Of a stretch of 64,000 nucleotides of DNA, positions 37,777-47,091 are shown piece by piece (position 1 is the stretch's first letter; the number at the start of each line of letters is the position of its first letter). Position numbers and translations under genes: made by a program. A model generated the notes under the pieces. The model was not told the origin of the DNA and did no database searches. It worked only from the letters and a program-made list of their open reading frames with translations. This DNA is from an uncultured Acidobacteriaceae bacterium (GTDB taxonomy: Bacteria; Acidobacteriota; Terriglobia; Terriglobales; Acidobacteriaceae): the NCBI GenBank assembly GCA_903849645.1, contig CAINJJ010000001.1:62001-126000 (forward strand), given 5' to 3'.

Positions 37777-39132
37777 GTGCCCCAGCCTCCCTTGCGTCCG
37801 CCCGCTTCAACTCCAACACGAAGCGCCTTGCCCGGAGCCAGTCTCCCGGACAGCGCGGAGGAGCGGGCTGTCTCCCGCGCTACGCGGCGGCTGGTGCCGT
37901 TTCTGCTGCTGATGTACGTGGTCTCGTTTTTGGACCGGGCCAACATCGGCTTCGCGAAACAGGCTTTGCAAGCGTCCGCGGGCATCTCCGCCGGGGTGTA
38001 TGCGTTGGGCGCGGGGTTGTTTTTCCTGAGCTATGCGCTGTTTGAGGTACCAAGCAACCTGATTCTCCACCGGGTCGGCGCCAGGGTCTGGATGGCCCGC
38101 ATCATGGTGACCTGGGGCGTGGTTTCCATGTCCACCCTGCTGGTGCGCGGGAGCGCGTCCTTCTATCTGCTGCGACTGCTGCTGGGCGCTGCCGAGGCAG
38201 GGTTCTTTCCGGGCGTGATTCTCTACCTGACTTACTGGTTTCCCAATCGGGTGCGCGGCCGGGTTTTAGGTCTCTTCTACTTTGGCGCTCCGCTGGCCTT
38301 CATCGGGGGCGCTCCCCTCTCAGGACTGCTGCTGGAGATGCCGCCGTGGGCTGGATTGCAGAGCTGGCAGTGGATGTTTCTGATTGAGGGCTTGCTCGCG
38401 GTGGTGGTTGGCTTTGCTGCCTGGTGGTATCTGGATGACCGGCCCTCCCTGGCGCGGTGGCTGCCGGGCGATGAAAAGCGGGCATTGGTGGAGGCGCTGG
38501 CGCGCGAGGAGAATGAACGCAGTTCCCACAGTCCCGCCGGACTTCTGGAACTCCTGGGCGATCGGCGGGTTCTCCACTTTTCGCTGGTCTACGCTCTCAT
38601 CCAGGTCAGCGTCTATGGAGTGGTTTTCTACCTGCCGAGCGAGGTCTCCGCGCTGCTGCACAGGCCGGCGGGTTTGGAAGTCGGGCTGGTTTCGGCGATT
38701 CCCTGGCTTTGCGCGCTGGCCGCGGCATGGCTGCTGCCGCGCGCAGCCGACCGGACGCAACGTCACCGGCGCTGGGCGGCGCTGATTCTGCTGTTCGCCG
38801 GATGCGCCAGCCTTGCCTTTCCCGCTGCCGGGCCGGTCGCCGGGCTGATCGCGCTTTCGATTGCGGCCTCTGGTTTTATCGCGGTACAGCCGTTGTTCTG
38901 GACCTTCCCAACCAGCTACCTGGCGGGGCGGGCGGCGGCCGGGGGGCTGGCACTGATCAATGCTCTCGGCTCGGTGGGCGGGTTTCTGGCCCCGAATCTC
39001 AAGTTCTGGGCCGACGTGCGGTTCGGCTCTCCGCGCGCCGGACTCTATCTGCTGGCGGCGCTCACGGTGTTCAATGCAGGCCTGATAGCCTTGACGAGCC
39101 AGCGGCAACCCGCGGAGAGGCAATCCCGATGA
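37777..39132 (+). CDS. MFS transporter (sugar-acid / ACS-like)
   Basis: About 451 residues with twelve predicted membrane segments. The N-terminal helix [21 protein letters not shown] and the TM-loop [28 protein letters not shown] are typical of the anion:cation symporter (ACS) family, which imports sugar acids and aromatic acids. The first codon is GTG and the start is uncertain. Its stop overlaps the ATG of the rhamnonate dehydratase gene (ATGA at 39129-39132), so import of L-rhamnonate is a reasonable inference. Confidence 0.88.
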   Translation: MPQPPLRPPASTPTRSALPGASLPDSAEERAVSRATRRLVPFLLLMYVVSFLDRANIGFAKQALQASAGISAGVYALGAGLFFLSYALFEVPSNLILHRVGARVWMARIMVTWGVVSMSTLLVRGSASFYLLRLLLGAAEAGFFPGVILYLTYWFPNRVRGRVLGLFYFGAPLAFIGGAPLSGLLLEMPPWAGLQSWQWMFLIEGLLAVVVGFAAWWYLDDRPSLARWLPGDEKRALVEALAREENERSSHSPAGLLELLGDRRVLHFSLVYALIQVSVYGVVFYLPSEVSALLHRPAGLEVGLVSAIPWLCALAAAWLLPRAADRTQRHRRWAALILLFAGCASLAFPAAGPVAGLIALSIAASGFIAVQPLFWTFPTSYLAGRAAAGGLALINALGSVGGFLAPNLKFWADVRFGSPRAGLYLLAALTVFNAGLIALTSQRQPAERQSR

Positions 39133-40304
39133 GTCCGGTCAAAATCCGACAGGTGCGCGCCTCGTTTGTGCAGGGCGGGGGCGCGGATTATCACGATCAG
39201 TCGCGCGGCCACTGGATTGACGACCACATCGCGACGCCGATGTCCAAATACCCGGCTTATCGCGCCAGCCGGCAGTCCTTTGGGCTGAATGTGCTGGGCA
39301 CGCTGGTGGTGGAGATTGAGGCCGACAACGGCGTGATGGGCTTTGCCGTCACCACCGGCGGAGAGCCGGCGGCGTGGATTGTGGAGAGGCATCTCTCCCG
39401 CTTCCTGCTGGGCGTGGACCCCAGCGAAATCGAGCGCATCTGGGAGCAGATGTATCTGTCGACTCTTTTTTATGGTCGCAAGGGGCTGGCCATGAACGCG
39501 ATCAGTTGCGTGGACCTTGCCATCTGGGACCTGCTGGGCAAGCTGCGCGGGGAGCCGGTCTACCGGATGCTGGGAGGCGCGGTGCGCGAGGAGCTGGTGT
39601 TCTATGCCACCGGCTCCCGGCCCGATCTCGCACAGAAACTGGGGTTCATCGGCGGCAAACTGCCCTTGCATCACGGCCCGGCGGAGGGCGCCGACGGGAT
39701 GAGAAGGAACCTCGAGCTGCTGGGCGAGATGCGCGCCCGCGTGGGCCCGGAGTTCTGGCTGATGTATGACTGCTGGATGAGCCTGGACCTGGACTATGCG
39801 GTGCGGCTGGCGCAAGACTCTGCCGCGTTCGCCCTGAAATGGATCGAAGAAGCCCTGTTGCCGGACGACTACTGGGGCTATGCCGAGCTCAGGAAGAGGG
39901 TTCCGGCCGGAATGCTGGTGACGACCGGCGAGCATGAAGCGGGGTTGCTGGGGTTCAGGATGCTGCTGGAGATGGAGTGCGCCGACATTCTGCAGCCGGA
40001 TGTGGGCTGGTGCGGAGGGCTGACGGAGTTGATCCGGATCTCAGACCTGGCCGAAGCGCGCGGCGTGCTGGTGGTGCCCCACGGCTCCAGCGTCTACAGC
40101 TATCACTTCTCCATCACGCGGCGGAACAGCCCCTACTCCGAGTTTCTGATGATGGCGCCGGAAGCGGACCGGGTGATCCCGATGTTCTGGCCGCTGCTGC
40201 TGGATGAGCCGGTGCCGGTGAATGGCCGCCTGCGCCTCGGCGAGGCTCCGGGTTTCGGCGTCCGGCTCAATCCCGACTGCGCCCTCCGCTCGCTTGCGCG
40301 CTAG
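39129..40304 (+). CDS. rhmD: L-rhamnonate dehydratase
   Basis: 391 residues; enolase-superfamily enzyme of the mandelate racemase subgroup that dehydrates L-rhamnonate to 2-keto-3-deoxy-L-rhamnonate. Indicative segments: [19 protein letters not shown] near the N-terminus, metal ligands in [10 protein letters not shown] and [23 protein letters not shown], and the C-terminal [11 protein letters not shown]. The start overlaps the transporter stop. No rhamnose dehydrogenase or lactonase is next to it, but the oxidoreductase at 36710 could supply upstream steps. A terminator follows at 40346-40381. Confidence 0.88.
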   Translation: MSPVKIRQVRASFVQGGGADYHDQSRGHWIDDHIATPMSKYPAYRASRQSFGLNVLGTLVVEIEADNGVMGFAVTTGGEPAAWIVERHLSRFLLGVDPSEIERIWEQMYLSTLFYGRKGLAMNAISCVDLAIWDLLGKLRGEPVYRMLGGAVREELVFYATGSRPDLAQKLGFIGGKLPLHHGPAEGADGMRRNLELLGEMRARVGPEFWLMYDCWMSLDLDYAVRLAQDSAAFALKWIEEALLPDDYWGYAELRKRVPAGMLVTTGEHEAGLLGFRMLLEMECADILQPDVGWCGGLTELIRISDLAEARGVLVVPHGSSVYSYHFSITRRNSPYSEFLMMAPEADRVIPMFWPLLLDEPVPVNGRLRLGEAPGFGVRLNPDCALRSLAR

Positions 40305-40345
40305 GGCATTTTCCAAAATTGTGCAGACCCGAACTTTGCCAGCAT

Positions 40346-40381
40346 CCCACCCATTCCGCTGGAAGACGCGGAATGGATGGG
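40346..40381. terminator. Bidirectional terminator between convergent genes
   Basis: CCCACCCATTCCGC (40346-40359), eight-base loop, GCGGAATGGATGGG (40368-40381): 14-bp stem with one G-U-type mismatch. It separates the rhamnonate dehydratase (plus, ends 40304) and the acyl-CoA dehydrogenase (minus, ends 40414). Confidence 0.7.
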
Positions 40382-40413
40382 GCGCACGAGTCTACAGCAA
40401 ATCCGAAAACGCG

Positions 40414-41592
40414 CTAATATGCGGCGATGCCGGTGATGTTGTGGCCGATGATCAGCGAGTGGATGTCGTGGGTTCCCTCGTAGGTGATGACGGACTCGAG
40501 GTTCATCATGTGGCGCATGATGGGGTAGTCCTCCGTGATGCCGTTGGCGCCGAGGATGTCGCGGGCCATGCGCGCGGTTTCCAGGGCCATCCATACGTTG
40601 TTGCGCTTGGCCAGCGAGATGTGCTCGTGGCCGACGGTGCCGGCGTCCTTGAGGCGGCCGACGTGGAGCGAGAGCAACTGGGCCTTGGAGATTTCCGAGA
40701 CCATCCAGACGAGCTTGTCCTGGATGAGCTGATGGCCGGCGATGGGCTGGCCGTGGAACTGCTTGCGGGACTTGGCGTACTGGAGCGCGTTGGAGTAGCA
40801 GTCCATGGCCGCGCCGATGGCCCCCCAACTGATGCCGTAGCGGGCCTGGTTGAGGCACATGAGGGGGCTCTTGAGGCCGCCGGTGCCGGGCATGAGGGTC
40901 GAGGCGGGGACGTGCACATCCTGAAGGGAGAGACCGCTGGTGATGGAGGCGCGCAGGCTCCACTTGCCGTGGACCTCGTAGGCAGTGAAGCCGGGGCGGT
41001 CGGTCTCAACCAGGAAGCCACGGACACGGCCTTCCTCCTCCTCCACCTTGGCCCAGATGACGGCGACGTCGGCGATGTTGCCGGAGGTGATCCAGAGCTT
41101 TTCACCATTGAGGATGTACTCATCGCCGACCTTGCGGGCGGTGGTGGTCATGCCGCCGGGGTTTGACCCGAAGCCGGGTTCGGTGAGGCCGAAACAGCCG
41201 AGCTTTTCCCCGCTGGCAAGGGCGGGGAGCCAGGTGTTCTTCTGCTCGTCCGAGCCGAAGGTGTAGATGGGATACATGACCAGGCCGGACTGAACGCTGA
41301 CGAAGCTGCGGAAGCCGGAGTCGCCGCGTTCGAGCTCCTGCATGACGAGGCCGTATTCGACGTTGGACATGCCCGCGCAGCCGTAGCCCTCGAGGTTGGC
41401 TCCGAAGAAGCCCAACTCGCCCATGACGGGGATCAGTTCCTTGGGGAAGCGGCCGGTGCGGAAGCACTCCTCGATGATGGGCACGAGGTTGTCTTCAACG
41501 AAGTCCCGCGCGGTCTTGCGGACGAGGAGCTCGTCCTCGGTGAAGCTGGGATCGAGATGGAGAAAATCAAAGCCCTGGAACTTGAAGCCCAT
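40414..41592 (-). CDS. gcdH: Glutaryl-CoA dehydrogenase-like acyl-CoA dehydrogenase
   Basis: 392 residues. FAD-dependent acyl-CoA dehydrogenase fold. The subgroup is suggested by GCFGLTEPGFGSNPGGM, ARYGISWGAIGAAMDCY, and the catalytic-Glu region TYEGTHDIHSLIIGHNITGI (Glu372). Glutaryl-CoA dehydrogenases oxidise and decarboxylate glutaryl-CoA to crotonyl-CoA in lysine/tryptophan breakdown. The alternative is an ordinary short/medium-chain enzyme, but the motifs favour GCDH. It is not clearly linked to the neighbouring carbohydrate genes. Confidence 0.85.
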   Translation of the reverse strand: MGFKFQGFDFLHLDPSFTEDELLVRKTARDFVEDNLVPIIEECFRTGRFPKELIPVMGELGFFGANLEGYGCAGMSNVEYGLVMQELERGDSGFRSFVSVQSGLVMYPIYTFGSDEQKNTWLPALASGEKLGCFGLTEPGFGSNPGGMTTTARKVGDEYILNGEKLWITSGNIADVAVIWAKVEEEEGRVRGFLVETDRPGFTAYEVHGKWSLRASITSGLSLQDVHVPASTLMPGTGGLKSPLMCLNQARYGISWGAIGAAMDCYSNALQYAKSRKQFHGQPIAGHQLIQDKLVWMVSEISKAQLLSLHVGRLKDAGTVGHEHISLAKRNNVWMALETARMARDILGANGITEDYPIMRHMMNLESVITYEGTHDIHSLIIGHNITGIAAY

Positions 41593-41773
41593 GAGTGCAC
41601 CTGCGTCTTTCTGTCATGAAAACCAAAACAGGCAAGGTTAGCAGATGGGGTGAGGGAGAGGGAACCGGGGCGGAGGGACGAAGGGACTAGGGAATAGGGA
41701 CTGAGCTCTGTTGCGGTCAACTTGGGTTATGAGAATGGGCCGACCCTGGGGTGAGGGCCGGCCCTGGATGAAG

Positions 41774-44749
41774 TTACCGCTTGACGCGGCGGAGGACGAG
41801 AGGGATGCCGGGGGGGAGCTGCCAGTCTTCGCCCGACGAGGGGTCGGAGCCATCGGGCGCCGGGCCGATGTCGGGGTGGTCCGCCGGAAGCTTGGCGGGC
41901 TTGGGCATCTCCCAGGGAAAGGCGATGGAGCGCTGCAGTTCGATCTGGCCGTCCTTCACAGTTCCGGTGAATGTATTGCTTCCGGCCTTGAAGGTGACGT
42001 GATTGCCATCCACCTTGCCTTCAGTGATGGGGATGGGCACATCGTTGCCGCCGATGAAGCTGATGTTGTTGCCCTCGACGGTGCCGTTGAGGCTGCCGCC
42101 CTCCTGGCGCAGGGTGAAGACCGAGTCGCCACCGGCCAGCATGGCCATGATCCAGTTCCCCGCGGGCCCGGGCAGGGGACGCCACAGGCCGGTGATGCCC
42201 GAGCCGGAGGGCACTTCCCGTTCCCAGGTTTCTACCTGGGGCCGGAGCTTGGCGGGTTTGGCGGCGATGGTGAGGCTTGCCGATTGCAGACCGGGGGAGG
42301 AGGCTTCCACGGTGATGCCGCCGGCGGACTTGAGGGACTGGACCAGGCCCATGCACAGGCCGCCGAAGGCCTTGCGGGATGCGCCCTTGTCGGGTTCCTG
42401 GTTGGTTGGGTCGCCGTTGCCGGTGCCGACGAGCCTTCCCTTGCCGGAGACGGCGAAGGTGACCTCGTTGTCGGAGACGGGCACCAGCCGGCCCTGGGCG
42501 TCCTGCACCTCGACGGCGAACATGGCGACGTCTTCGCCGTCGGCCGCGACTTCAGGGCGGTTGGAGCGGAGGACAAGTTTGGCGGGGGCGCCGGTGGTTT
42601 CGCGCTTCGCGGTCAGGGCCAGCTTGCCGTCCTTGTAGCCGCGCGCCTCGATCACGCCGGGGGTGTATTTCACGTTCCAGGCCAGGTGCGAGTCCTTCTT
42701 CATGTCCTTTGCGCCGAGGCTCTGGCCGTTGAGGAAGAGCTCGACCTTGTCCATGTTGGAGTGGACCCAGACGGCGATGGCCTTGCCTTCGTAGCCGGGC
42801 CAGTTCCAGTGGGGGAAGAGATGCAGGACGGGGTTGGCGGTCCACCAGGACTGGTAATAGTAAAAGGTGTCCTTGGGAAAGCCGCAGGTGTCGATGATGC
42901 CGTACTGCGAGCTGATGTTGGGCCAGCCGTTGGGCGAGGGTTCACCGCGGTAGTCGAAGCCGGTCCATACAAAGCCGCCGGAGAGCCAGGGACGAGAGTT
43001 GCAGAAGCTCCACCATCCCTCGGCGGAGGCGCGGCCAGTGGTGGTGTAGGGGTCGTAGGAGCTGACAAAGCCCTTCTTGGCGTCGGTGATGTAGATGCCG
43101 CGGGTGCAGACGGCGCTGACCGTTTCAGTGCCCATGACGGGGCGGTCTGGATGCGCCTTGTGGAAGGCCTCGGCGGCGGGGTCCATGTAGTTGTAGCCGG
43201 CAACGTCGCAGACCTCGAGGCCGCCTGTGCCGATGGCCCCGGTGGGGGCGATGGAGACCAGCCGGGAGCCGTCGTGCTGTTTGGCCAGGGCCTTCATGGT
43301 GGAGAGAATGCGCCTGCCCAGCTCGGTGTTGGCCTGGCCTTCTTCATTGCCCATGGACCAGAGGAAGACGGCGGGGTGGTTGCGGTCGCGCCGGACGAGG
43401 TTGGCGAACTGGCTGAGGCCCTCGGGGTTGGAGGACATCATGCGGGTCTCGTCAAAGACCAGGATGCCGAGGCGGTCGCAGGCATCAAGAAGCTCCGCCG
43501 TGGGCGGGTTGTGCGACGTGCGGATGGAGTTGCAGCCCATCTCCTTGAGCTTGGCGATGCGGTAGTACTGGACGGCGTCGGGGAGGGCAGCGCCGAGACC
43601 GGCGTGGTCCTGGTGGTTGCAGGTGCCCTTGAGCTTGGTGACCTTGCCATTGAGCAGGAAGCCCCTGTTGGCGTCAAACTCCACGGTGCGGATGCCGAAG
43701 GTGGTCTCGTAGCGGTCCACGACTTCGCCGGAGACCTGGACTTCAGTGACCAGCTTGTAGAGGTTGCGTTCCTCGATGGACCAGATTTGCGGGCGGCGCA
43801 CGGTGATCTCTTGCTCGAAGGTCTGTTCTCCGCCTGCGGGGACCGGGGCAATGGGCGCGGCGCTTTTGCCGACTTCGCTGCCGGAGGGGTCGAGGATGGT
43901 GGAGACGACGCGGGTGTTCTGGGCGGCCTTGCCGTCGTTGCTGATCTCGGTACGGATGGACAGGCCGGCTTCACCGGCGCGGACCTCGGCCTTGACCAGG
44001 GTGCCCCACTGCTTGACGTGAACGGCGGCGGTCTCAACCAGCCAGACGTGGCGATAGATGCCGGCGCCCTCATAGAACCAGCCGTCGCTCTCCGTGGCGT
44101 CGACGCGGACCAGGAGGACGTTGCGGCCGCCGGGGTTGGCGAAGTCGGTGACGTCAAAGGTGAAGGGGTCATAGCCGCCGCTGTGGCGGCCGATGTAAAA
44201 GCCGTTGAATACGACCATGGATTCGCGGTAGGAGCCGTCGAACTCAAGGGTCAGGCGCTTGCCGGCGCTGGCGGCGGGCAAGTCGAACACGCGGCGGTAC
44301 CACCCGATGCTGGTGGCAGGGTATTTGCGGCCCAAGGGGTAGAAGCCCTTGCTGGAGAGGGCGGGATCGTTCTGAAATGGCAGTTCGACAGCCCAGTCGT
44401 GGGGCAGGTCGATGCTCTTCCATTCGCTGTCGTCAAAGGCGATGGTGCAGGCGGGGAGGAAGTTGCCGGTCTTCTGGAAGTTGCCGGTCTCGGCGGTGCC
44501 GAAGCCGAAGTCCTTGGATGGGTCGTCGGCGTGGCCGAGGTGGAAGCGCCATCCGAAGTCCAGCAGGAGGCGGTCGCGGCCTGCGCCGGATTGGGCGGAC
44601 TCGGGGGTGGGGTAGGCGGGATAGGGGGCAGGGGCGTCAGTGGCAGCCTGGATGGCTGCTCCAAAGGGTCCGATGTGCTGTGCAGCCGCAACGGCGGCGG
44701 GGGCGAGCAGGCTGGACTTGAGGAGATCACGTCTTGAAAAGGCTTTCAT
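41774..44749 (-). CDS. Tat-exported GH2 beta-galactosidase with C-terminal add-on domain
   Basis: 991 residues. Tat signal SRRDLLKSS. Domain order: sugar-binding (about 60-240), immunoglobulin-like, TIM barrel with acid/base Glu469 in MGNEEGQ and nucleophile Glu542 in MGTETVS, then DUF4982/invasin-like Ig domains (about 640-830). Residues 850-941 form an extra beta domain (GLWRP, FTLRQEGGSLNGTVEG, GKVDGNHVTFKAG, FTGTVKDGQIELQR), followed by a Pro/Asp-rich tail. AGGAG lies five bases before the ATG. It removes terminal galactosyl groups, probably from plant polysaccharide. Confidence 0.92.
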   Translation of the reverse strand: MKAFSRRDLLKSSLLAPAAVAAAQHIGPFGAAIQAATDAPAPYPAYPTPESAQSGAGRDRLLLDFGWRFHLGHADDPSKDFGFGTAETGNFQKTGNFLPACTIAFDDSEWKSIDLPHDWAVELPFQNDPALSSKGFYPLGRKYPATSIGWYRRVFDLPAASAGKRLTLEFDGSYRESMVVFNGFYIGRHSGGYDPFTFDVTDFANPGGRNVLLVRVDATESDGWFYEGAGIYRHVWLVETAAVHVKQWGTLVKAEVRAGEAGLSIRTEISNDGKAAQNTRVVSTILDPSGSEVGKSAAPIAPVPAGGEQTFEQEITVRRPQIWSIEERNLYKLVTEVQVSGEVVDRYETTFGIRTVEFDANRGFLLNGKVTKLKGTCNHQDHAGLGAALPDAVQYYRIAKLKEMGCNSIRTSHNPPTAELLDACDRLGILVFDETRMMSSNPEGLSQFANLVRRDRNHPAVFLWSMGNEEGQANTELGRRILSTMKALAKQHDGSRLVSIAPTGAIGTGGLEVCDVAGYNYMDPAAEAFHKAHPDRPVMGTETVSAVCTRGIYITDAKKGFVSSYDPYTTTGRASAEGWWSFCNSRPWLSGGFVWTGFDYRGEPSPNGWPNISSQYGIIDTCGFPKDTFYYYQSWWTANPVLHLFPHWNWPGYEGKAIAVWVHSNMDKVELFLNGQSLGAKDMKKDSHLAWNVKYTPGVIEARGYKDGKLALTAKRETTGAPAKLVLRSNRPEVAADGEDVAMFAVEVQDAQGRLVPVSDNEVTFAVSGKGRLVGTGNGDPTNQEPDKGASRKAFGGLCMGLVQSLKSAGGITVEASSPGLQSASLTIAAKPAKLRPQVETWEREVPSGSGITGLWRPLPGPAGNWIMAMLAGGDSVFTLRQEGGSLNGTVEGNNISFIGGNDVPIPITEGKVDGNHVTFKAGSNTFTGTVKDGQIELQRSIAFPWEMPKPAKLPADHPDIGPAPDGSDPSSGEDWQLPPGIPLVLRRVKR

Positions 44750-44824
44750 TTTGACTCCTGAAAATTGGTTCTGAACGGTAGGTCAATGGAAGGAGGGGGA
44801 TGACTCCCACAGGTCGTGAGGAAC

Positions 44825-44846
44825 GGAGGCGGACTGAGCCGCCTCC
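44825..44846 (-). terminator. Hairpin after Tat-exported Gfo/Idh gene
   Basis: GGAGGCGG (44825-44832), six-base loop, CCGCCTCC (44839-44846), just beyond the 44854 stop of the minus-strand oxidoreductase gene and before the GH2 gene. No T-run; the stem is strong, so partial termination or processing is likely. Confidence 0.5.
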
Positions 44847-44853
44847 AAATGCC

Positions 44854-46266
44854 TCAAGCCAGCTTCCAGGGCGCGCGATAGGGGCGGGTGAGGAGGGCTG
44901 ACGCCTCAGGGTCGTTGAGGATCTCTTCCTTGGCGACATCCCACTGGAGCTTGCGGCCAACGAGCATGGAGATGAGGCCGAGATGGCCGGGCAGTGTGGA
45001 GTGGTGCGCCACCTCGACGGGCGTGATGGTGGCCTTGCGGCTCTTTACGCAGTCGAGGAAGTTGCGCTGGTGGTTGGAGGACTCGTAGAGACGGACCTTG
45101 CGCAGCGCGTCGGGGAGGGATTCGGGCTTGACCCACTCGGGGCGGGAGGCGTCGAATGCCCCGCGGTCGACCCAGACCCAGCCCTCGGTGCCAATCCACT
45201 TGGTTCCGGAAGAGATGGCGGGCGTACCGCCGGCGATGGTGAGTTTCACATCGTTGGCGTAGCCGGTGACCTCCTTCTTGTAGAGGCACTCCACCTTGTA
45301 TTTGGTGGCGGTGTTCCAGATGGCGTTGGCGGGCGGAAACTCGCCATGGCCCTCGATCTCCGAAGGGCCGGAGAGGTCGAAGCCGAGTCCCCAGTGGGCG
45401 ATGTCGCCGTGGTGGCCGATCCAGTCGAGGAGCTGGCCGCCGCCGGTGTTGGAGTTCCAGCGCCAGTTGAGGTGGTGGCGGCACTCGATGTAAGGCTCCA
45501 TGCGGGCGGGGCCGATCCAGCGGTCGTAGTCGATGTCGGCGGGCGGGGTGGAGACGGCCAGATCCCAGGCGGGGGTGCCGGGGACGACGTCGGCGGGGGT
45601 CTTGGGCGGGTTGGGCAGCGAAGCCAGCTTCTTGAGGAAGGCGGGCTCGTTGCCGGCAAAGTCGTGATGGCCGCCGGGCAGGCCCACCTCGACGTGGGTC
45701 ACCGTTCCGATGAGGCCGTTGCGCACAATCTCCGCTGCCTTGTGAAAGTTGGGCAGCGAACGCTGCCACGAGCCGGTCTGCCAGATGATGCGGTTGTTCT
45801 GCACGGCGCGGACAATGGCCTGCTGCTCGGCAACGGTCTTGGCCAGAGGCTTTTCGCCATAGATGTCCTTTTTCCGGTTGGCGGCCTCGGTGGCGATGAG
45901 GGCGTGCCAGTGGTCGGGAATGGCGATCATGACGGCGTCGATGTCGTCGCGGGCGATCAGTTCGCGGTAGTCGTGGTAGAGCTTGCAGTCCTTGTTGCCG
46001 TAGTGGGTATTGATGGTGTCGGCGGCCTCCTGGAGCCGGTGGACATCAAGGTCGCAGGCGGCGACGACCTGGCAGTCGGACTCGGCAAGCATGGACTTGG
46101 TGTTGGAAGGGCCGATCATGCCCCAGCCGATGACGCCCACCGTGATGCGGTTGGAGGCGGCGGCGCGGGCGCGTGGGCTGGCGGCCAAAGCTGCGGCAGC
46201 TCCGGCGGAGGCGAGGAAGTGGCGGCGGCTGAAGGGAGAGGCTGAACCGGGTGCTTGCGATTTCAT
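44854..46266 (-). CDS. Tat-exported Gfo/Idh/MocA oxidoreductase
   Basis: 470 residues with a twin-arginine signal (SRRHFLASAGAAAALAAS) and TGGAG six bases before the ATG. Rossmann start ITVGVIGWGMIG and the catalytic block YGEKPLAKT are followed by the long C-terminal domain with GGHHDFAGNE, DYDRWIGPARM and HHLNWRWNSNTGGGQLLDW. The family uses tightly bound NAD(P) and is exported folded via Tat; several members act on sugars or cyclitols in the periplasm. It lies 104 bases upstream of the GH2 gene in the same direction, so both may act on the same carbohydrate. Confidence 0.88.
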   Translation of the reverse strand: MKSQAPGSASPFSRRHFLASAGAAAALAASPRARAAASNRITVGVIGWGMIGPSNTKSMLAESDCQVVAACDLDVHRLQEAADTINTHYGNKDCKLYHDYRELIARDDIDAVMIAIPDHWHALIATEAANRKKDIYGEKPLAKTVAEQQAIVRAVQNNRIIWQTGSWQRSLPNFHKAAEIVRNGLIGTVTHVEVGLPGGHHDFAGNEPAFLKKLASLPNPPKTPADVVPGTPAWDLAVSTPPADIDYDRWIGPARMEPYIECRHHLNWRWNSNTGGGQLLDWIGHHGDIAHWGLGFDLSGPSEIEGHGEFPPANAIWNTATKYKVECLYKKEVTGYANDVKLTIAGGTPAISSGTKWIGTEGWVWVDRGAFDASRPEWVKPESLPDALRKVRLYESSNHQRNFLDCVKSRKATITPVEVAHHSTLPGHLGLISMLVGRKLQWDVAKEEILNDPEASALLTRPYRAPWKLA

Positions 46267-46414
46267 GATCGACTCCAGGTGAGAGGGTCAGGGCAAAGGC
46301 GCGGCCAGACAGCAGCGCTGGTGGCCTGCGAAAGTACGAGCCTTTATATCAGAGGGAGGGAAGGTGTGGGGGAGATTGCCGAGAAGCGCGAAGCGAACTG
46401 CATCTGGCGCGGTG

Positions 46415-46792
46415 CTAGGTATGGAAGACGAGGCTGGTCATCGGGTAGTGTTTGCGGTTGCGGGTCCAGAGCGCGGCCTTATGCCGGGTTGCGGTGGCTG
46501 CGATGAGAGCGTCCGCGATCTTGAGGCCATGGCTTCTGCTGAATTGGCGGAGGAAGTCGCCCGCCGCCCTGCCAGTCTCCTGATCAAGCGGGACGCATGG
46601 GACGAGTGCAAAGAACCGGGAGATGGCAGTGTGTTCCGCGGGGAGCGCGCCGGCCCAGACCTCAGCAACCGTGACCGGAGAAACCAGCAGGTTGGCGCTG
46701 CGATGCACGACAAGAGTCCACTGATCGAGGATGCCGGAGTCGCGGGCGCGCAGGACTTCAATCACAACGTCGGAATCGAGGAGGATGCTCAC
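46415..46792 (-). CDS. vapC: PIN-domain ribonuclease toxin VapC
   Basis: 125 residues starting with a GTG at 46792, whose codon overlaps the stop of the antitoxin gene (GTGA). PIN acidic residues are visible: LLDSDVVIE, VAEVWAGA, KIADALIAATA and the C-terminal TRNRKHYPM region. As in other VapBC pairs, toxin translation is coupled to the antitoxin. The target RNA is unknown. It shares the strand of mlaFE and could be read through from them. Confidence 0.88.
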   Translation of the reverse strand: MSILLDSDVVIEVLRARDSGILDQWTLVVHRSANLLVSPVTVAEVWAGALPAEHTAISRFFALVPCVPLDQETGRAAGDFLRQFSRSHGLKIADALIAATATRHKAALWTRNRKHYPMTSLVFHT

Positions 46793-47046
46793 TCGGCGCC
46801 CAGCCGCTGGAGCCGGTCATCGTCGCGGAGATTGCGGATGTAGGTCTCCGTGTCGGGCAGGTCGAGGCGGTTTCTCCAGAGGCCTACGATGCCCATCAGG
46901 GCAGCTCGCCGGTCATCCGGGTTTCCGATGTATCGCTCCCTGGCGGCAATGCGGACGAGTTCCGAGATGGATGTGCCGGCCAGAAGCGCCTGGTCGTGAA
47001 GGGCATTCCAAAGTTCATCGTCCAGATAGAGTTGAGTCCGCTTCAT
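46789..47046 (-). CDS. vapB: Ribbon-helix-helix antitoxin VapB
   Basis: 85 residues from ATG 47046. Ribbon-helix-helix fold: KRTQLYLDDELWNALHDQ (strand and helix A), GTSISELVRIAARERY (helix B). The C-terminus presumably wraps the toxin. The gene overlaps vapC by four bases. RHH antitoxins repress their own promoter by binding palindromes; such a site (GATGTAT-AGC-ATACATC) lies at 47047-47063, just before the start codon. Confidence 0.87.
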   Translation of the reverse strand: MKRTQLYLDDELWNALHDQALLAGTSISELVRIAARERYIGNPDDRRAALMGIVGLWRNRLDLPDTETYIRNLRDDDRLQRLGAE

Positions 47047-47063
47047 GATGTATAGCATACATC
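47047..47063. promoter_or_regulatory. VapB operator palindrome
   Basis: GATGTAT (47047-47053), AGC, ATACATC (47057-47063): a perfect 7+7 dyad directly upstream of the vapB start codon, the usual place for autoregulatory binding by an RHH antitoxin. Function is inferred from position and the antitoxin fold. Confidence 0.7.
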
Positions 47064-47091
47064 ACACTCTGGAGAGTGAACAGGGCCATCT

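Noticed and set aside
41711..44737. A 1008-codon plus-strand open frame opposite the GH2 gene
   Set aside because: It is the antisense shadow of a high-GC gene; its translation is Gly/Ala/Val/Asp-rich without domains, while the minus-strand frame is a clear GH2 enzyme.
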